Part shown: positions 23,502 to 33,322 of the stretch, piece by piece | Layout of the letters: the number at the start of each line of letters is the position of its first letter | How positions within the stretch are numbered: the first letter of the stretch is position 1 | Source: Micromonosporaceae bacterium | Lineage (GTDB): Bacteria; Actinomycetota; Actinomycetes; Mycobacteriales; Micromonosporaceae | Assembly: GCA_009377645.1 (NCBI GenBank) | Contig: WHTQ01000007.1 | Span: 1 to 64,000, forward strand | Length of the DNA stretch: 64,000 nucleotides | Reading direction: 5' to 3' | Notes under the pieces: generated by a model | What the model was told of the DNA's origin: nothing | The model's input: the letters and a program-made list of their open reading frames with translations, nothing else | The model's database searches: none | Program-made: the position numbers and the translations under genes

Positions 23502-23771
23502 CTAGAGATGTCGGTACACGTCCGCGAGCTCTAGGCCGGTGGCCAGCATCAGCACCTGGGTCCGGTAGAGCAGCTGGGAGATCTCCTCGGCGGCGCGGTC
23601 CGGCCCCTCGTGCTCGGCCGCCATCCACGCCTCGGCCGCCTCCTCCACAACCTTCTTCCCGACCGCGTGCACGCCGCCGTCCAGCGCCGCGACCGTCCCG
23701 GACCCGGGGGTCCGGGCCTCGGCCTTGGCCCGCAGCTCGGCGAACAGCTCGTCGAAGGTCTTCACAGGCAC
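23502..23771 (-). CDS. hisE: phosphoribosyl-ATP pyrophosphatase
   Basis: It hydrolyses phosphoribosyl-ATP in histidine synthesis. [14 protein letters not shown] and [32 protein letters not shown], with the metal-binding Glu cluster of the MazG-like fold, cover the 89 residues. The first GTG at 23771 lies about six bases after CAGAAT, so it may be leaderless; the second GTG (VKTFDELF) is an alternative. It is the first gene of a hisE-hisG pair. Confidence 0.94.
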   Translation of the reverse strand: MPVKTFDELFAELRAKAEARTPGSGTVAALDGGVHAVGKKVVEEAAEAWMAAEHEGPDRAAEEISQLLYRTQVLMLATGLELADVYRHL

Positions 23772-23883
23772 CCATTCTGGCAGAGCCGCTGATACGGCTC
23801 CGGCGTGGCATGCTGAGCTGGCCCCCCTGCCCCGACCTGGTCGAACGTCGGTAATCGCCCAGCAAGGCGGTCGACGATCCAGG

Positions 23884-24244
23884 TCACGCCACCCGCCGCT
23901 GCCCGCCGCCCGGTCCGCGCGCCCACTCCCGGACTCGCTGGCGGGTGACGGCCGTCAACGTGGGATATAGGTTGTCGAACCGAACCCGCATCGGCGCCAC
24001 CGTCGCCCGGTGGTTCGGCCCCTCAGCCACCGCCTGCAACGGCCAGTCCTGGTCCGGACCCTGCGAGATCTCGATGGTGGTCGCGGCGACGGTAGCCTGT
24101 TGAGCGCCGCTGGCCACCACGCTGGTACCGCGCATCCAGATCAGCGGGTAGCTGCGACGCTTCGGTGACCGGCTCGGGCACGACTGACCCCTCAGGTGGA
24201 TCTCCGTCCCAGTCTGCCAGGCGCAGGCGCCTGGTGTCGCTCAC
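23884..24244 (-). pseudogene. hypothetical protein, apparently split by a frameshift
   Basis: Two overlapping minus-strand frames look like parts of one protein. The first (GTG 24244, behind AGGAG) reads VSDTRRLRLADWDGDPPEGSVVPEPVTEASQL. The second, one base out of frame, continues as YPLIWMRGTSVVASGAQQATVAATTIEISQ to [21 protein letters not shown] and a stop at 23884. The change of frame would lie near 24140. Taken alone, the second frame has an ATG at 24135 without a ribosome-binding site. I do not recognise the family. It follows ribH by 31 bases. A real 83-residue gene starting at 24135 cannot be excluded. Confidence 0.4.
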
Positions 24245-24275
24245 CGGGCCGCATACTCCTGGCCGGCCCCACAGG

Positions 24276-24752
24276 CTACGTGGCGGCGACCACCTGCAGG
24301 GCCAGGGCGGCGTCCAGCGCGGCGATCGTGGCCGACCAGCCCTTGTCCTCGGTGGCGCCTGGCCCGCCGGCCCGGTCGGCCGCCTGGGCGAGCGAGTCCA
24401 CGGTCAGCACGCCGTGCGCCACCGGCGTGGACTCGTCCAGCGCCACCCGGGTCAGGCCGTCGGTGACCGACCGGCACACGTAGTCGAAGTGCGCCGTCTC
24501 ACCGCGTACCACCACGCCCAGGGCGACCACCGCGTCACAGCGACGGGCCAGCGCCTGCGCCACCACCGGCAGCTCCACCGCGCCGCTGACCCGGGCGGTG
24601 ACCAGCCCGGCCACCCCGCAGGCCCGGCCGGCCGCCTCCGCCCGCCCGAGCATCCGGTCGGTCAGCTCGGCGTGCCAGCGGGTGGCCGCCACCCCCAGCA
24701 CCAGCCCGGCCGCGTCCACCGGCGCCGACTCGGGTTCCCCGGAACCACTCAC
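24276..24752 (-). CDS. ribH: 6,7-dimethyl-8-ribityllumazine synthase
   Basis: It condenses the ribityl-aminouracil with 3,4-dihydroxybutanone phosphate, the penultimate riboflavin step. GAVELPVVAQAL near residue 57 and ALGVVVRGETAHFDYVCRSVTDGLTRVALD near 77 carry the active-site residues. Length is 158. It is the last gene of the rib operon, separated from ribBA by a 70-base gap containing a palindromic repeat. Confidence 0.96.
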   Translation of the reverse strand: MSGSGEPESAPVDAAGLVLGVAATRWHAELTDRMLGRAEAAGRACGVAGLVTARVSGAVELPVVAQALARRCDAVVALGVVVRGETAHFDYVCRSVTDGLTRVALDESTPVAHGVLTVDSLAQAADRAGGPGATEDKGWSATIAALDAALALQVVAAT

Positions 24753-24778
24753 GCTGCAACCTCCGCTTGGGCCGTTTG

Positions 24779-24832
24779 ACCACTCGGCTCCGCTGGCGCT
24801 CCGCCTCGCTGACGGCCCTCGCTCACGCTAGG
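24779..24832. repeat. GC-rich palindromic (REP-like) element at the ribBA-ribH junction
   Basis: On the minus strand this reads GTGAGCGAGGGCCGTCAGCG then AGGCGGAGCGCCAGCGGAGC. It carries the ribBA stop codon. AGCGAGGCGNAGCGC and AGCGNAGCC recur in the 61-bp tandem repeats at 32551. It appears to be a dispersed repeat; genome copy number is unknown to me. Confidence 0.5.
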
Positions 24833-26061
24833 CCCTCGGCGATCTCGTCCAGCTCGTCGATCAGGTGGCCCATCCGGTCCCGCTTGGTACGCAGGTAGCG
24901 CAGGCTCTCCGGGTGCGGCCGCACCGGCAGCGGCTCCCGGCCGACGGTGTGCAGCCCGTACCCCTCCAGCGCCGCCCGCTTGGCCGGGTTGTTGGTGAGC
25001 AGCCGCATCGTGCGCACCCCCAGGTCGTAGAGGATCTGCGCACCGGTGCCGTAGTCCCGGGCGTCGGCCGGCAGCCCCAGCTCCAGGTTCGCCTCCACCG
25101 TGTCCCGGCCGTCGTCCTGCAGCTGGTAGGCCTGCAGCTTGTGCATCAGGCCGATGCCCCGGCCCTCGTGGCCGCGCACGTAGAGCACCACCCCGCGCCC
25201 CTCCGCCGCCACCCGGGCCAGCGCCGCTTGCAGCTGCAGCCCGCAGTCGCAGCGCAGCGAGCCGAGCACGTCCCCGGTCAGGCACTCCGAGTGGACCCGG
25301 ACCAGCACGTCCTGGCCGTCGGCGAGGTCGCCGTAGACCAGCGCCAGGTGTTCGGCGGCGTCGCCGACGGCCCGGTAGCCGACCGCCTGGAAGACCCCGT
25401 GGGCGGTCGGGATCCGGGCCTCCGCGATCCGCTCCACCTGCTTCTCGTGCCGCCGCCGGTACGCGATCAGGGCGGCGATGCTGAGCAGGGTCAGGTCGTG
25501 CGCGGCGCAGAACTGTCGCAGTTGCTCCCCGCGCATCATCGTGCCGTCGTCGTTGACCAGCTCGCACAGCGCCCCGGCCGGCCGCAGCCCGGCCAGCACC
25601 GCCAGGTCGACGGCCGCCTCGGTGTGTCCGGCCCGGCGCAGCACCCCGCCCGGGCGGGCGCGCAGCGGCGCCACGTGCCCGGGCCGGGCCAGGTCGGTTG
25701 GGCCGGTGTCCGGGTCGGCCAGCAGCCGGATCGTGTGCGCCCGGTCGGCGGCCGAGATCCCGGTGGTCACCCCCTCCCGGGCGTCCACCGTGACCGTGTA
25801 CGCGGTGCCGCGGCGGTCCTGGTTGGTGTGGTACATCGGCGGCAGCTCCAGCCGGTCGCACTCCTCGCCGGTCAGTGGCGCGCAGATGAACCCGGAGGTG
25901 TGCCGGATCATGAACGCCAGCAGCTCCGGGGTGGCCCGCTCGGCCGCGAAGATCAGATCACCCTCGTTCTCCCGGTCCTCGTCGTCGACCACCACCACCG
26001 GCCGGCCGGCCGCGATCTCCGCCACCGCCCGCTCGACCGACTCCTCGCCGCGCGCGGTCAC
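24823..26061 (-). CDS. ribBA: bifunctional DHBP synthase / GTP cyclohydrolase II
   Basis: Both entry reactions of riboflavin synthesis are fused: DHBP from ribulose 5-phosphate (residues 1-200) and GTP ring opening (from about 205). The RibB part shows [20 protein letters not shown] and [15 protein letters not shown]. The RibA part shows the zinc site [19 protein letters not shown] and [10 protein letters not shown]. The true start is the GTG at 26061, overlapping the ribE stop as GTGA, giving 412 residues. It is controlled with ribD by the upstream FMN riboswitch. Confidence 0.96.
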   Translation of the reverse strand: MTARGEESVERAVAEIAAGRPVVVVDDEDRENEGDLIFAAERATPELLAFMIRHTSGFICAPLTGEECDRLELPPMYHTNQDRRGTAYTVTVDAREGVTTGISAADRAHTIRLLADPDTGPTDLARPGHVAPLRARPGGVLRRAGHTEAAVDLAVLAGLRPAGALCELVNDDGTMMRGEQLRQFCAAHDLTLLSIAALIAYRRRHEKQVERIAEARIPTAHGVFQAVGYRAVGDAAEHLALVYGDLADGQDVLVRVHSECLTGDVLGSLRCDCGLQLQAALARVAAEGRGVVLYVRGHEGRGIGLMHKLQAYQLQDDGRDTVEANLELGLPADARDYGTGAQILYDLGVRTMRLLTNNPAKRAALEGYGLHTVGREPLPVRPHPESLRYLRTKRDRMGHLIDELDEIAEGLA

Positions 26062-26645
26062 GGCTGCACCGCCGTGACCAGCTTCTCCACGTACTTCGCG
26101 ATCACGTCGACCTCCAGGTTCACCGGGTCGCCGACCTGCTTTCGACCCAGCGTGGTCAGCTCCAGGGTGGTCGGGACCAGGCTCACCTCGAACCAGTCGG
26201 CACCGACCCCGGTCACGGTCAGGGACACCCCGTCCACGGTCACCGAGCCCTTCTCCACCAGGTAGCGGGACAGCTGCTCCGCCGGCAGCGCCACCCGCAG
26301 GTCGTGCCACCGCTGTCCGGGGGTCCGCGCCCGGATCGTGCCCACCCCGTCCACGTGGCCCTGCACCAGGTGCCCGCCGAGCCGGCTGGTGGCGGTGGCG
26401 GCCCGCTCCAGGTTGACCGGGTCGCCGGCGGCGAGCCGGCCGAGGGCGGTGCGGGCCCAGGTCTCGGCCATCACGTCGGCCGTGAACGCGCCGTCCGCGA
26501 CCGTAACCACGGTCAGGCAGACCCCGTCGACGGCGATCGAGTCGCCCGGGCGGGCATCCGCGGTGACCAGCCGGCCCCGGACGGTCAGCCGATCCGGCTC
26601 CCGCCGGACCACCTCGCCGAGCTCCTCCACGATCCCAGTGAACAC
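26058..26645 (-). CDS. ribE: riboflavin synthase alpha subunit
   Basis: It dismutates two lumazines to riboflavin. The start [12 protein letters not shown] and two lumazine-binding repeats ([12 protein letters not shown] near 35 and [14 protein letters not shown] near 133) are characteristic. Length is 195. It begins three bases after ribD ends. Some annotations call this gene ribC. Confidence 0.96.
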   Translation of the reverse strand: MFTGIVEELGEVVRREPDRLTVRGRLVTADARPGDSIAVDGVCLTVVTVADGAFTADVMAETWARTALGRLAAGDPVNLERAATATSRLGGHLVQGHVDGVGTIRARTPGQRWHDLRVALPAEQLSRYLVEKGSVTVDGVSLTVTGVGADWFEVSLVPTTLELTTLGRKQVGDPVNLEVDVIAKYVEKLVTAVQP

Positions 26646-26648
26646 GGC

Positions 26649-27722
26649 TCAGCCCTCTACCTTCCGGGGTAACGCGGTGACCCGCAGGTCCGGCCCGATC
26701 CGGGTGACATCGATGAACTCCAGCTCGATCGCGTCCGCGACCGTCCCCACGCCGGCCTCGACCAGCGCCGCCGTGCCGGCGCCGAGCAACCGCGGGGCCA
26801 GGTAGCAGACCACCTTGTCGACCAGCCCGGCGGCCAGGAACGCGCCGGCCAGCCGCGGCCCACCCTCCAGCAGCGCGGCCCGCACGTCCCGCTCGTACAA
26901 CCGGGTGAGCAGCTGCTCCAGGTCGACCTGGGCCTCGCCGGCGGCGTCGCCCGGCGACCCGAGCTCGGCGGCGGTCGCCACCCAGGTGGGCGCGGCGCCG
27001 TCCCGGATCCGGGAGTCCGGCGGGGCCCGGCCCTCCGAGTCGACCACCACCCGCAGCGGTTGCCGGATCGCCAGGCTGCCGTCGCGCAGGTTCCGGGCGG
27101 TCAGCTGCGGGTTGTCGGCCAGCACCGTGCCAACCCCGACGATCACCGCGTCGACCGTGCTGCGGTGGGAGTGCACGTCCATCCGGGCGGCCTCGGAGGT
27201 GATCCACATGCTGGTGCCGTCGGCCGCCGCCGACCGGCCGTCCAGGGTGGCCGCGTACTTCCAGATCAGGTACGGGCGCTGCCGGCGCACCGCGGTCAGC
27301 CAGGCGATGTTGCCGGCCTCCACCTCCGCCTCCCGGACCCCGGTCTCCACCTCGACCCCGGCCTGGCGCAGCGTCCGGGCGCCCCCGGCGGCGTGCGTGT
27401 CCGGGTCGGCCACGCCGACCACCACCCGCGCCACCCCGGCGTTGATCAGCCCCGCACTGCACGGGCCGGTCTTGCCGTGGTGGTCGCACGGCTCCAGGGT
27501 GACCACCACGGTGCCGCCGCGAGCGCGTTCCCCGGCCTGAGCGAGCGCGACGATCTCGGCGTGCGGCCCGCCCGCGTACGCGTGGAAGCCCTCCCCGACC
27601 ACCCGGCCGTCGGTGTCCATGATCACGCAGCCGACGACCGGGTTCGGGCTGGTGGTGCCCAGCCCCCGGGCGGCCAGCTCGACCGCGCGTCCCATCGCGG
27701 CGACCTCGGCCTGACTCGCCAT
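26649..27722 (-). CDS. ribD: bifunctional riboflavin deaminase/reductase
   Basis: It deaminates and reduces the pyrimidine intermediate after GTP ring opening. The deaminase zinc site is HAEIVAL near 54 and [11 protein letters not shown] near 79; the reductase domain begins at [16 protein letters not shown] near 150 and ends with [21 protein letters not shown]. The start is ATG 27722 behind AAAGG, giving 357 residues; the longer track ORF runs into the riboswitch. It is the first gene of the rib operon. Confidence 0.95.
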   Translation of the reverse strand: MASQAEVAAMGRAVELAARGLGTTSPNPVVGCVIMDTDGRVVGEGFHAYAGGPHAEIVALAQAGERARGGTVVVTLEPCDHHGKTGPCSAGLINAGVARVVVGVADPDTHAAGGARTLRQAGVEVETGVREAEVEAGNIAWLTAVRRQRPYLIWKYAATLDGRSAAADGTSMWITSEAARMDVHSHRSTVDAVIVGVGTVLADNPQLTARNLRDGSLAIRQPLRVVVDSEGRAPPDSRIRDGAAPTWVATAAELGSPGDAAGEAQVDLEQLLTRLYERDVRAALLEGGPRLAGAFLAAGLVDKVVCYLAPRLLGAGTAALVEAGVGTVADAIELEFIDVTRIGPDLRVTALPRKVEG

Positions 27723-27814
27723 CGGCAGCCTTTCTCGCGGCACGCGCGAGCAGGTCAGGGGGCGGCCGTCGCCGAGCGGGCGCCGCGGGTCGAAGCCACG
27801 TCGCGTCCGCCCGG

Positions 27815-28000
27815 GCCGCGCGCCGCCTCCCATCCGGACTGTCTGACCGCGGGGCGGCGAGCATGGGCTCGTGCACCGCGGCCAACCGTCGGCCCTGGAG
27901 TCGCACCAGGTCAACCGGTAGCTAGCCGCCACCGGGTCGCGGGCTGCCCCGGAAGCTCCGGGGGTCACCGCCGGTTCGGAATCTCACCGAGTCCCGCCAG
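27815..28000 (-). ncRNA. FMN riboswitch (RFN element)
   Basis: On the minus strand the element contains GGGACTCGGTGAGATTCC, GAACCGGCGGTGAC, AGCCCGCGACC, GACCTGGTGCGACTCCAGG, GCCGACGGT and finally AGTCCGGATGGGAGG, all conserved RFN blocks in order. It lies about 95 bases before ribD and should reduce rib expression when FMN is abundant. The expression platform at 27723-27814 has no clear U-tract, so translational control is possible. Confidence 0.93.
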
Positions 28001-28082
28001 CGCGTGGTGGGTCGAGACCGATTCTTCCACGTTCCCGGCCGGGCGCCGAACGGCGGGGCGAACATCACACCGGCAGCCCGGC

Positions 28083-29033
28083 TCACCGGCCGCGGCGGCG
28101 GTCGTACGCGACGAACGAGCCGGGCTCCTTCTTGGCCACGTTCTTCATGTCGGTCGCCACCGATATCACCTCCCGCGGGTCGGTGAACCGGCGGGCGGTC
28201 GACAGCGCCACCCCGACCGAGATCGTCACCAGGTTGGGACGCTGCACGTTGCCACGCCGGTCCACCAGCTCCAGGTAGCCGCGCTGGGCGTCCTCCGGGT
28301 CGTAGATCTCGTCGGCCGCCCGCTCGAACTCGTCGACCGCCTGGGCGATCACCGGCCGGACCTGCTCCGGCCGGCACACCAGCACGAAGTCGTCCCCGCC
28401 GACGTGGCCGAGGAAGGCTGGCGGCACGGTCGCGGCGATCACCGCCTGGTGCAGGCAGCGGGCCAGCAGTCCGATGAACTCATCGCCCCGGCCGAACCCG
28501 TACGCGTCGTTGACGCTCTTGAACCGGTCAATGTCGACATAGCAGACGGCGAACTCGGCCCGGCCCCGGACCCGCTCGCTGATCTCCCGCAGGATCCGGG
28601 TGTTGCCGGGCAGCCCGGTCAGCGGGGACACCTCCCGGAACTCCTGGGTCCGGCGCAGCGTGGAACGCACCCGGGCCACCAGCTCGGAGGTGTCGAACGG
28701 CTTGATCAAGTAGTCGTCGGCGCCGGCGGTCAGGCCCACCACCTTGTCCACGGTCAGCCCCTTGGCGGTCAGCAGGATGACCGGCAGCGCGGCGGTCATC
28801 GGGTCGGCGCGCAGCCGACGGGTCAGCTCCAGCCCGTCCACCCTCGGCATCCGCACGTCCACCACCGCCAGGTCCGGCTTGTGCTCCTGCACCATCGCCA
28901 GCGCCTGCTCCCCGTCGTGGGCCACCACCACCCGGTAGCCGTGCAGCTGCAGGTTGACCTCCACGAACCGGGCGATGTCCTGGTCGTCGTCGACGACCAG
29001 GATGACCTCGGTGGGGGGTAGCAGCTCGGTCAC
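28083..29033 (-). CDS. response regulator with REC and degenerate GGDEF domain
   Basis: Residues 10-125 form a receiver domain with the acidic pair DDDQD, phospho-acceptor in VVDVRMP near 57, and K in LIKPF near 110. Residues 140-310 form a GGDEF domain (GNTRILREISERVRG, CYVDIDRFKSVNDAYGFGRGDEF). The signature loop reads GGDDF instead of GGDEF, and no RxxD inhibitory site precedes it. It may make cyclic di-GMP weakly or only bind nucleotide. No histidine kinase is adjacent. BldD, a c-di-GMP effector in Streptomyces, is encoded later in the window. Confidence 0.88.
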   Translation of the reverse strand: MTELLPPTEVILVVDDDQDIARFVEVNLQLHGYRVVVAHDGEQALAMVQEHKPDLAVVDVRMPRVDGLELTRRLRADPMTAALPVILLTAKGLTVDKVVGLTAGADDYLIKPFDTSELVARVRSTLRRTQEFREVSPLTGLPGNTRILREISERVRGRAEFAVCYVDIDRFKSVNDAYGFGRGDEFIGLLARCLHQAVIAATVPPAFLGHVGGDDFVLVCRPEQVRPVIAQAVDEFERAADEIYDPEDAQRGYLELVDRRGNVQRPNLVTISVGVALSTARRFTDPREVISVATDMKNVAKKEPGSFVAYDRRRGR

Positions 29034-29062
29034 GGCGCCCAGTGTACGAACCCCGCGCCCCG

Positions 29063-29827
29063 TCAGCAGGGCTCGTCGGTCACCGCCCGATCCGCCGCCG
29101 CTGCCCGGGCCGCCGCTGCCCGGGCCGCACCCGCCGCGGCGGCCGCCCGCAGCCGGCGCACCGCCCCGGCCGGGTCGCCGGCGCCGTAGACCGCGGTCCC
29201 GGCCACGAACGCGTCCGCTCCCGCGGCGGCGGCGGCCTCGACCGTGTCCTCGTTGATCCCGCCGTCCACCTCGATCCGCACCCGCAGGTGCCCGGCCCGC
29301 ATGTGCCGGCGAGCGGTGCGGACCTTGTCCAGCAGGGCCGGGATCAGCACCTGCCCCCCGAAGCCCGCCTTGATGGTCATGACCAGCAGCAGGTCGAAAT
29401 GCGGCAGCAGGTCAAGGTACGGCTCCACTGGGGTGTCCCGGTCGACCGCCAGGCCCGGCCGGGCTCCAGCCGCCCGCAGGTCCCGGGCTAGCGGCACCGG
29501 GTCCGGGCACGCCTCGGCGTGGAAGGTGACGTAGTCGGCGCCCGCCTCCGCGTACCCGACCGCCCAGCGCTCCGGCTCGGTGATCATCAGATGGCAGTCG
29601 AACGGCAGGCTGGTGGTCTTGCGCAGGCTCTCCACCACCGGCCGCCCGATGGTCAGGTTCGGCACGAAGTGGTTGTCCATCACGTCTATGTGCAGCCAGT
29701 CGGCCGCGTCCGCCACCGCCTGGGCCTCCTCGGCCAGCCGGGCGAAGTCGGCCGACAGGAGACTTGGCGCCACCACCAGCGGGACCACCGGCTCCGCGGG
29801 GTCGCTGCGGTGCGACGGCGTGCTCAC
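29063..29827 (-). CDS. rpe: ribulose-phosphate 3-epimerase
   Basis: It interconverts ribulose 5-phosphate and xylulose 5-phosphate. [39 protein letters not shown], and [12 protein letters not shown] are the family's phosphate and metal motifs. The start is GTG 29827, giving 254 residues. The last 30 or so residues are an Ala/Arg-rich tail longer than usual. The divergent FHA-ABC gene starts 75 bases away. Confidence 0.95.
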   Translation of the reverse strand: MSTPSHRSDPAEPVVPLVVAPSLLSADFARLAEEAQAVADAADWLHIDVMDNHFVPNLTIGRPVVESLRKTTSLPFDCHLMITEPERWAVGYAEAGADYVTFHAEACPDPVPLARDLRAAGARPGLAVDRDTPVEPYLDLLPHFDLLLVMTIKAGFGGQVLIPALLDKVRTARRHMRAGHLRVRIEVDGGINEDTVEAAAAAGADAFVAGTAVYGAGDPAGAVRRLRAAAAAGAARAAAARAAAADRAVTDEPC

Positions 29828-29902
29828 CGCGCCAGTGTACGGCCCGGGTGGTCGCAAACCCCTCCGGTCGGACGATCGCGCGGGTGGACGGGGTACCGCA
29901 AG

Positions 29903-32557
29903 ATGGTACGCGTGGAACGCGAGCCTGGGGTGGACGAGCCGACGGTGCTGGAGCTGGAGATCGACGGGCGGCCGGCCCGAGCGGTGCTGCGCCCCGGCGA
30001 GGTGCTGCTGGTGGGGCGGGACCCGTCCTGCCAGCTGGTGGTCCGCGACCGGTCGGTCTCGCGCCGGCACGCGGAGATCAGCCGGGTCGGCGGCGCATGG
30101 GTGGTCCGCGACCTGGACAGCCGCAACGGCATCCACCTCGACGGGCAACGTACCGAGGTGATCACGGTGCGCAACGGGTCGAAGGTCCGGATCGGCAGCC
30201 CGCACGACGGCCCGGTGCTCCGGTTCGCCGTGCCGCCGGCGCCCCCCGCCGCGCCGCCCCAGACCACGGCCGCGCCACCTGGCGCCCCGCCGGTCGCCGC
30301 CGTTCCCGCACCGCCCGCGGCAGCCCCGCCCACCGCCCTCCCGCCATCTGCGCCGGCCCCCGCACCCCCGGCTACCGCGCCCACCGCCCCGCTGCCGCCA
30401 CCGGCCCCGACCGGGCTCCGGCCCGAGGTGGCCTCGTTCGACGCCACCGGGGTCATCACGATCGGGCGCAGCGCCGAGTGCGACGTCGTGCTCGCCGACC
30501 TGCTGGTCTCCCGCCGGCACGCGGAGGTGCGCCAGGAGGGCACCGTTCACCAGCTGGTCGACCTGGGCAGCACCAACGGCACCTACCACAACGGACGACG
30601 GATCAACCGGGCTACCCTGCATCCCGGCGACCGGGTCGCGATCGGCCACGTCGAGCTGGTCTTCGACGGCCAACGGCTGCACGAGCACGTCGACACCGGC
30701 CCGGTCTCGCTGTCGGCCGAGGCGATCTCGGTCGACATCGACAAGCACCGGATCGTCAACGACGTGAGCTTCTCCCTCCCGCAGGGCAGCCTGCTGGGCA
30801 TCGTCGGACCGAGCGGCTGCGGGAAGTCGACCATGATCCGGGCGGTCACCGGACTGCGGCCGGCCAGCACCGGGCGGGTGCGCTACGACGGGCGGGACCT
30901 GTACGCGGACTACGCGGAGCTGCGCTACCGGATCGGCATGGTGCCGCAGGACGACGTGCTGCACCGGCAGCTGACCGTCCGGCGGGCGCTGCGGTTCGCC
31001 GCCTCGCTACGGTTCGCCGACGACGTGTCCCGCCGGGAGCGCTTCGCACGGGTCGAAGAGGTGCTCGCGACCCTGGGCCTGTCCGGTTCGGCCCGACAAC
31101 GCATCGACCGGCTCTCCGGTGGCCAGCGCAAGCGCACGTCGGTGGCGCTGGAGCTGCTCACCGAACCGTCCGTGCTGTGCCTGGACGAGCCGACCTCCGG
31201 GCTCGACCCGGCGCTGGACCGGGATGTCATGCAGGAGCTGCGCGGGATGGCCGACCGCGGCCGGACCGTCCTGTGCATCACCCACTCGGTGCTGCACCTG
31301 GACGTGTGCGATCAGGTGCTGGTGATGTGCCCGGGCGGGACGATCGGCTACTTCGGCCCGCCGCAGGACCTGCTCGCGTTCTTCGAGGCCGAGAACTACG
31401 CGGACGTGTTCGCGAAGGTGACCCGGGAACCGCAGCACTGGACCCGCCGGTACCACGAGTCCGAGCTGTACCAGCGCTACGTGGCCGAGCCGCTGGCCGC
31501 CGAGCGCGCCCGGCCCCGCCCGGAGCCGGCGCCGGAGGCGCCGGCTGCGGAGTCCGACCACCCGGACCCGGCGACCGCTCCGGCCGGTCCGCTCGCCCAG
31601 GCCATGCAGCTGCCGGAGCAGCTGGCCCGGGCGGTTCCGGAACAGCTGGCCCGGGTGGTTCCGGAGCAGCTCGTCCGGGCCATGCCGCAGCCGATCGCCC
31701 GAGCGCTGAACCTGGGCCGGCGCGGGGTGGCGAACCAGGCCAAGGACCCGGTCGGGCCGCTGCGCGAGTTCACGACGCTGAGCCTGCGGATGTTCTCGGT
31801 GATCGCCGCCGACCGCGGGTTCCTGCTGTTCCTGCTCGGGCTGCCGATGGTGCTCGCGCTGCTGTCCCACGCGGTGCCGGGCGAGACCGGTCTCGGACCG
31901 CCGGACGGGTTCAGCCTGGAGGCGCAGCGGCTGCTGGTGGTGCTGGTGGTCGGGGCGGCATTCATCGGGATCTCGTCCTCGATCCGGGAGATCGTCAACG
32001 AGAGCGTCATCTACCAGCGGGAACGCGCGGTCGGCCTGTCCCCCGGTGCGTACCTGGGCTCGAAGTTCGTGGTGCTGGGCATCATCAACGTAGTCCAGGT
32101 GAGCATCTTCGTGTGGCTGTCGCTGCTCGGCCGGGGCGGGCCGGAGGTGGCGCTGGTGCTCGGCTCCCCGCTGCTGGAGATCATCGTCCCGGTGGCGATG
32201 GTCACCACCAGCTGCACGATGTTCGGGCTGTGCATCAGCGCGCTGGCCCGGTCGATGGCGCAGACCACGCCGGTGCTGGTAGTGGCGGTGATGGCGATGC
32301 TGGTGCTCTCGGGCGGGCTGTTCGAGCTGGCCGGCGAGCCGGTGCTGAACCAGGTGTCGTGGCTCTCGCCGACCCGCTGGGGGTTCGCGGCCGGGGCCTC
32401 CACCGTGGACCTGCTCAGCATGGTGCCGATCGACGACTCGCTGTGGGCCCACAGCGCCGGTTCCTGGTGGCGGGCGATCCTGCTGCTGGCCGTGCAGATC
32501 GGGCTGCTCACAGCGGCCGCCCGGCTGGCCATGCGCCGGCTGGAGCCCGGCCGCTAG
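29903..32557 (+). CDS. FHA-domain ABC transporter (ATPase-permease fusion, ABC2 type)
   Basis: This 884-residue membrane protein resembles mycobacterial Rv1747, where FHA domains link an exporter to Ser/Thr kinases. The N-terminal FHA ([22 protein letters not shown] near 35) and second FHA ([22 protein letters not shown] near 190) flank a Pro/Ala linker. The ATPase has Walker [10 protein letters not shown] near 305, LSGGQRKR and Walker [14 protein letters not shown]. The C-terminal ABC2 permease has about six helices from [16 protein letters not shown] linker repeat [23 protein letters not shown] precedes it. ATG 29903 or GTG 29912 could start it. The substrate is unknown. Confidence 0.92.
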   Translation: MVRVEREPGVDEPTVLELEIDGRPARAVLRPGEVLLVGRDPSCQLVVRDRSVSRRHAEISRVGGAWVVRDLDSRNGIHLDGQRTEVITVRNGSKVRIGSPHDGPVLRFAVPPAPPAAPPQTTAAPPGAPPVAAVPAPPAAAPPTALPPSAPAPAPPATAPTAPLPPPAPTGLRPEVASFDATGVITIGRSAECDVVLADLLVSRRHAEVRQEGTVHQLVDLGSTNGTYHNGRRINRATLHPGDRVAIGHVELVFDGQRLHEHVDTGPVSLSAEAISVDIDKHRIVNDVSFSLPQGSLLGIVGPSGCGKSTMIRAVTGLRPASTGRVRYDGRDLYADYAELRYRIGMVPQDDVLHRQLTVRRALRFAASLRFADDVSRRERFARVEEVLATLGLSGSARQRIDRLSGGQRKRTSVALELLTEPSVLCLDEPTSGLDPALDRDVMQELRGMADRGRTVLCITHSVLHLDVCDQVLVMCPGGTIGYFGPPQDLLAFFEAENYADVFAKVTREPQHWTRRYHESELYQRYVAEPLAAERARPRPEPAPEAPAAESDHPDPATAPAGPLAQAMQLPEQLARAVPEQLARVVPEQLVRAMPQPIARALNLGRRGVANQAKDPVGPLREFTTLSLRMFSVIAADRGFLLFLLGLPMVLALLSHAVPGETGLGPPDGFSLEAQRLLVVLVVGAAFIGISSSIREIVNESVIYQRERAVGLSPGAYLGSKFVVLGIINVVQVSIFVWLSLLGRGGPEVALVLGSPLLEIIVPVAMVTTSCTMFGLCISALARSMAQTTPVLVVAVMAMLVLSGGLFELAGEPVLNQVSWLSPTRWGFAAGASTVDLLSMVPIDDSLWAHSAGSWWRAILLLAVQIGLLTAAARLAMRRLEPGR

Positions 32558-32745
32558 CGAGGCGTAGCGCAGCGAAGCCCCGCGATCAAGCGGCCGGGCC
32601 CAGCATCACAGCCGCTAGCGAGGCGTAGCGCAGCGAAGCCCCGCGATCAAGCGGCCGGGCCCAGCATCACAGCCGCTAGCGAGGCGTAGCGCAGCGAAGC
32701 CCCGCGATCAAGCGGCCGGGCTCCAGCACCACCGCTAGCGAGGCC
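32551..32745. repeat. 61-bp tandem palindromic repeats, three copies plus a partial
   Basis: The unit CCGCTAGCGAGGCGTAGCGC continuing to GCATCACAG repeats at 32551, 32612 and 32673, with a short partial copy at 32732. The first copy contains the stop codon of the FHA-ABC gene. CCCGGCCGC and GCGGCCGGG bracket each unit and can form a 9-bp stem, so transcripts would carry serial hairpins, possibly ending transcription. There is no spacer diversity, so it is not a CRISPR. Confidence 0.92.
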
Positions 32746-32778
32746 CCGCCCGATGTCTGCGTGTGCACCGCCGCCGGG

Positions 32779-33198
32779 TCAGGAGGCTCCGCCTTCGTGT
32801 GCTCGTTTGGTGTACGTGCCCGAGGTGAGGTTGGCATAGGACTTGGCGACGATCTCCTCCAGCGCCTTCAGGTCGACCGTGCTCAGGTCCTTGACGTGGA
32901 TGCATCCGACCCGAGCCGCGTGCGGCCCGAGTCGTGCGAGCAGATCGGTGTGCGCCCCGACGCCGTCGGACAGGTAGACGACGGTGGCCGCCTGACGGGC
33001 AGCGAACCCGGCCGCCGGGGCGGTGCCCTCACGGCCGCTGGCATACCGGTAGTGGTACTCGCCGAACCCGACGATGCTGCCCCACATCCGGGGCGGTTGG
33101 CTGGTAGCCCGTCGCATCAGCTCGATCATCGTCTCGGCATCGCGTTGACGCACCTTGGAGCGGACTGCATTCACGTAGGTCTCGACGGCGTTGTCCAT
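32779..33198 (-). CDS. DUF1801-family protein
   Basis: This 139-residue protein matches the small DUF1801 (YdhG-like) family of unknown function. The core is RDAETMIELMRRATSQPPRMWGSIVGFGEYHYRYASGREG, then AATVVYLSDGVGAHTDLLARLGPH and GCIHVKDLSTVDLKALEEIVAKSY. I chose ATG 33198 because AAGGGAAG lies directly before it; ATG 33213 would add five residues. It is convergent with the FHA-ABC gene across the tandem repeats. Confidence 0.85.
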   Translation of the reverse strand: MDNAVETYVNAVRSKVRQRDAETMIELMRRATSQPPRMWGSIVGFGEYHYRYASGREGTAPAAGFAARQAATVVYLSDGVGAHTDLLARLGPHAARVGCIHVKDLSTVDLKALEEIVAKSYANLTSGTYTKRAHEGGAS

Positions 33199-33322
33199 CG
33201 CTTCCCTTGCCATGATGCGTAGTGTATGGCGATCGCCACGTTCGGCGCGGCACAGCGGCCGGTATCCCCGAATGCCCGCCGGTTCCGGTCGTGATCGAGC
33301 GTGCGTGGATCGCGTTCTCGAC

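Noticed and set aside
32551-32745. Tandem array as a possible CRISPR
   Set aside because: Units follow each other without unique spacers, and there are no cas genes.
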